This document shows positions 61,020 to 64,000 of a DNA stretch of 64,000 bases, in pieces. Source of the DNA: Chionis minor (lineage: Eukaryota > Chordata > Aves > Charadriiformes > Chionididae); the NCBI GenBank assembly GCA_013398295.1, contig VZSF01009127.1, forward strand, positions 592,845 to 656,844, in the 5' to 3' direction. Under the pieces are notes generated by a model, which saw only the letters and a list, made by a program, of their open reading frames with translations, was not told where the DNA came from and did not search any database. Each line of letters opens with the position of its first letter. Position 1 is the first letter of the stretch. Both the position numbers and the translations under genes were made by a program.

Positions 61020-64000
61020 GTAAGTGTATTCTTCCCAGCACACCAGGGATGTGCCTGGTTCACACGGTGACAGTTCAGGGACTCCGTTTTCATTCTGTTG
61101 TGGTCTTATTCTGCAATAGAAGTACTTTCATTCTTGTCTCTGGGAGATACTCAGAACTTCTTGTTAGTCACAATCCTTGGCTGTTTATCTCCAGCATTTT
61201 TACTAATAATCCAACACTGGTTTCTTTTAGACCTCCTGGCTGCTCTGTGGACTCAAGATAAGTCTCTTGTCACTTAGATTACAGTGTTTATTTCAGAGCA
61301 TGAATGGATATTCAGTTTTAATATATTGGTAAAGCTTAGCACCTCTGCAGTGCTAAACATACTCATCTGTACCCTACTTATTAGATTGGGCAGGAACTTA
61401 GCAAATTTTAAAAATTTTCATTTTTAAATGAAAGCTAAAAGAGGTGTTTGGGGTTGTTGTTTCTTTAATAATGTGAATCCAAAAATATAAACTATAAATT
61501 GTGTAAGTAGAATGAGAGTATTGTTAGGAAGGAAGTTTACAATACAGTAAACAACAGCTGAAAAAATGCTTCATAAATATTTTCATCACAGTTTTTGTGA
61601 TTCATTGTCCATCAGCAGAAGAGCTGGTTTCTTGCATTGCCATTAAAATGGAAATCCTAATCTATTTAGACTATAGCATTTTTCAGAAACTACATAGTAG
61701 AGTTTTGAGGCTTACGGTTTTGCTAGAAGGAAAAAATAAAAATAAAAAATTCCCTTATCCTCACTGGCAACAGCTGGAACTGGTGGATAAGTTTGCTTCA
61801 AATGTTTAATTTAATGCCTTTGAAATATGTAGGGTGGAATACTACCAGATTTCTAGTGTTCTTGATCATTTAAAGTGTGTTTTTTCAATTCGTATGCCTA
61901 GTTAAAGTTAAATGTCTCATTTGTTCATTCTTAATGGGGCAAATTATTTTTCTGAGATTTTTTAAATCTAGACAAAGGGGAAATGTACAAAATGGTCAAA
62001 CAAATATGATGACTATGGTGTAGTGTCACATTTCAGGAGTCCTTCCATAGAAGAACTGTAATCTGCTGGGACAATAGCAGACTTGCATTTTAATCTTTAC
62101 TCTGAGTTTTGATGAACCTGAACATTTTCTACACCTTCTTGAAACCATGGACTCTGCCCTTGTAGTGGTGGAGAGAGAGTTATGAGTCGTGATTGCGAAG
62201 TACTCTCTCTATAGAGGTAAAATACACACAGAGAAGCAATAACAACTGTAAACTGAAAGCAGCTGCTCAGGAATCTCTCTTCAATGGCCATGGCCAGCAG
62301 CATGGACCTTTTTTATTTTTGTTTTCTTTTTTTGGCACAGTACCAAGGGATTGGTGCAAGTATAGTGCAAGGTTGAGATTTCTAAATCTCCTAAAGAATT
62401 TGCATTTTGAATGTACATTCACCTGGCTGTCTAAATCCCTTAATTTGCCATGATAATCCATCCCTAAGGCAACCCCAAAAGTACAGTAGCTGAGTTCCTT
62501 ACTTCTGTGAACACTTGTTAGTATTGTTGAACCTCATTGCAGGTGGTTGTTAGAGCAAACAAGAGACCATTTCACTGGATTATGCATAATCTTCTGCTTA
62601 ATTAAATATAACATTGATACAGACCCAACATGACACTTCTAATGCCTGTTTTCTGTTTGTAAGGTAATTATGATTAGCTTCATTTCTCAGGGTTGCATGT
62701 AATTATTACTTGTCAAGATTTATAATAGGAGAGAATAGGAACTGTAGATTTTAAAATGTATGTATTTACACTCTTATTACATATTGTTAGTAGTTTGGAC
62801 TATTATGATTTAGCAAATACATTTGTAATATTCTTAGATTAATAAATCTAAAGGGACAAAATATATTATAATGGCATAGAGAAGATCCCTTCCTTTCTCC
62901 ACCTAACAGAAACTCAGGCAGAGTGATTAATGCTATGTGGTGAAATATCAGTCACAGCTTCCAGAGGGTTAGTTTCTATGAGACTCTTGCATATGCATAT
63001 GAATCCTATTCAGATTAGTAGGAGCTTTGTAAAGTCTGAAAAATTATGATACATCTAACTTGTTTTGGTATTTAGAGAGAAAATACGTCTTGTGCTCAGT
63101 GCAGTGTCAGGGATTTAGAAGAGGTGCGTTTGGTTGTGTGATCTCAAGCAATCAATTGACATCTATTGACAAATAGGCTTTGGATCCAGCATAAGTGTGA
63201 ATTAATTCTCTGTCTGTAAAATGAAAATACTGTTATTTCCTTTGGCTTTCTTACCCATCTTATACTTTGGGGTAAGATCAGTCACTTATATTAAGTGAAC
63301 TGAGTGGCTGCTACAAGGTCTTGATCATTTTTAAGATTGGCTTAAAGGAGCAGAATAAATACATATTTGCCTGGTTTTTAAGCCTGTAAGATACATTCAC
63401 ATCATACTGCAGGCTTTTCTACAGTCAGAAAAGGCAGAAAAAAGAATATTGAAAGAAAGTAGTAGAAGAGGAAAACCCCAGACATTTTGTCCCACAGTCG
63501 TCCCCTCCAGGAACTGGGTCTTGAGGAAAAATACCTATCTTGCAAAACTTGAAGTAAATTCACAAGAGTCAGCAACACTGGGAGTTCATTTTGCACATGC
63601 ATACTTTGAACATAAAATTCTTTACAGGAGTATAATTTCTTTTATTTAATATTGTCAACCTGCTCTGGGGACTCTCTGCTATGGATATGACATTATGCGA
63701 GTAGTTTGGTGCACACAAGCTTTTCCAGTGACTTAGTTACCTGAAGAATTTGTGTGAGATCTTTTTCCCCAGATTTGTTCTTGGTACAGAAATTAATACT
63801 GAGGTGAAATATCATAGAGAAAAGGCTTCAGAATTTTGGGGATGGGGAGAGAAGGGAGGAAACACAAACCTCTCAAAATTTTTTTTCCAGTTATTCTACA
63901 AAATGTCCCCAAACTACTTCTGGCAGGACAGCAAGCACCAGTGATTTACAGACAAAAGGGGGCTACCTTTGACCGTTGGAAAAAGGCTTCAAAAAGGAGT
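61020..64000 (+). other. TECRL: TECRL intron 1 (5' part)
   Basis: The intron starts with GTAAGTGT directly after the exon 1 codon AAG. I looked for the expected exon 2, which should continue the ubiquitin-like domain and soon reach a Trp-Tyr-Pro motif, and did not find it, so intron 1 probably runs past the window end. The stretch is AT-rich. It holds one possible MIR relic (63130-63262), a homeodomain-site-rich patch near 62540-62720, and no open frame that looks like a protein. Confidence 0.75.
63130..63262 (-). mobile_element. weak MIR-like relic inside TECRL intron 1
   Basis: CTCTGTCTGTAAAATGAAAAT (63208-63228) resembles the reverse complement of the MIR core, and the preceding GTGTGATCTCAAGCAATCAA could be the diverged region before it. 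The similarity is low, and a chance match is possible. Confidence 0.3.

Noticed and set aside
61020..64000. TECRL exon 2
   Set aside because: I searched for a continuation of the ubiquitin-like domain and its Trp-Tyr-Pro motif next to splice sites and saw none.
1..64000. CRISPR arrays, operons, phage or other prokaryotic systems
   Set aside because: The DNA has vertebrate repeats, intron-type splice signals and no dense coding; no regularly spaced repeats were seen.

Overview
This is vertebrate nuclear DNA and almost certainly comes from a bird. It holds three CR1 retrotransposon pieces with typical CR1 3' ends, a few worn MIR-like relics and otherwise few interspersed repeats. There are no bacterial-style operons. 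Almost all of the window is AT-rich, non-coding sequence of gene-desert type.

I can support one protein-coding gene. It is the first coding exon of TECRL (trans-2,3-enoyl-CoA reductase-like) on the + strand at 60786-61019, which ends in a GTAAGT splice donor. The rest of the window to 64000 is intron 1, and no second exon is visible. The roughly 60 kb to the left is therefore 5' flank of TECRL. In human, TECRL lies beside EPHA5 across a large gene desert, which fits the emptiness here, but no EPHA5 exon is visible. The 200 bases before the TECRL start codon carry MEF2-, TEAD- and nuclear-receptor-like motifs, as expected for a gene expressed in heart and skeletal muscle. They also carry an upstream ATG whose short frame overlaps the true start.

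Layout: 1-4738 is non-coding; 4739-5071 is a CR1 3' end on the - strand; a MIR-like relic lies at 8447-8567; a possible cluster of conserved non-coding DNA lies at 18560-20210; a 65-base CR1 tail lies at 21015-21079; an isolated CpG island lies at 24045-24645, followed by a 29-base A-tract; an assembly blemish lies at 29483-29546; a 1-kb 5'-truncated and disabled CR1 with reverse transcriptase remnants lies at 30872-31865; a second MIR-like relic lies at 37430-37507; non-coding DNA with simple repeats follows up to the TECRL promoter.

I found no CRISPR array, tRNA, rRNA, intact mobile element or new multi-gene system. The points most worth checking are the isolated CpG island with possible non-coding RNA exons beside it, the conserved-element candidates, and the TECRL promoter and upstream frame. 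Reading by eye cannot show evolutionary conservation or transcription, so those items are hypotheses.
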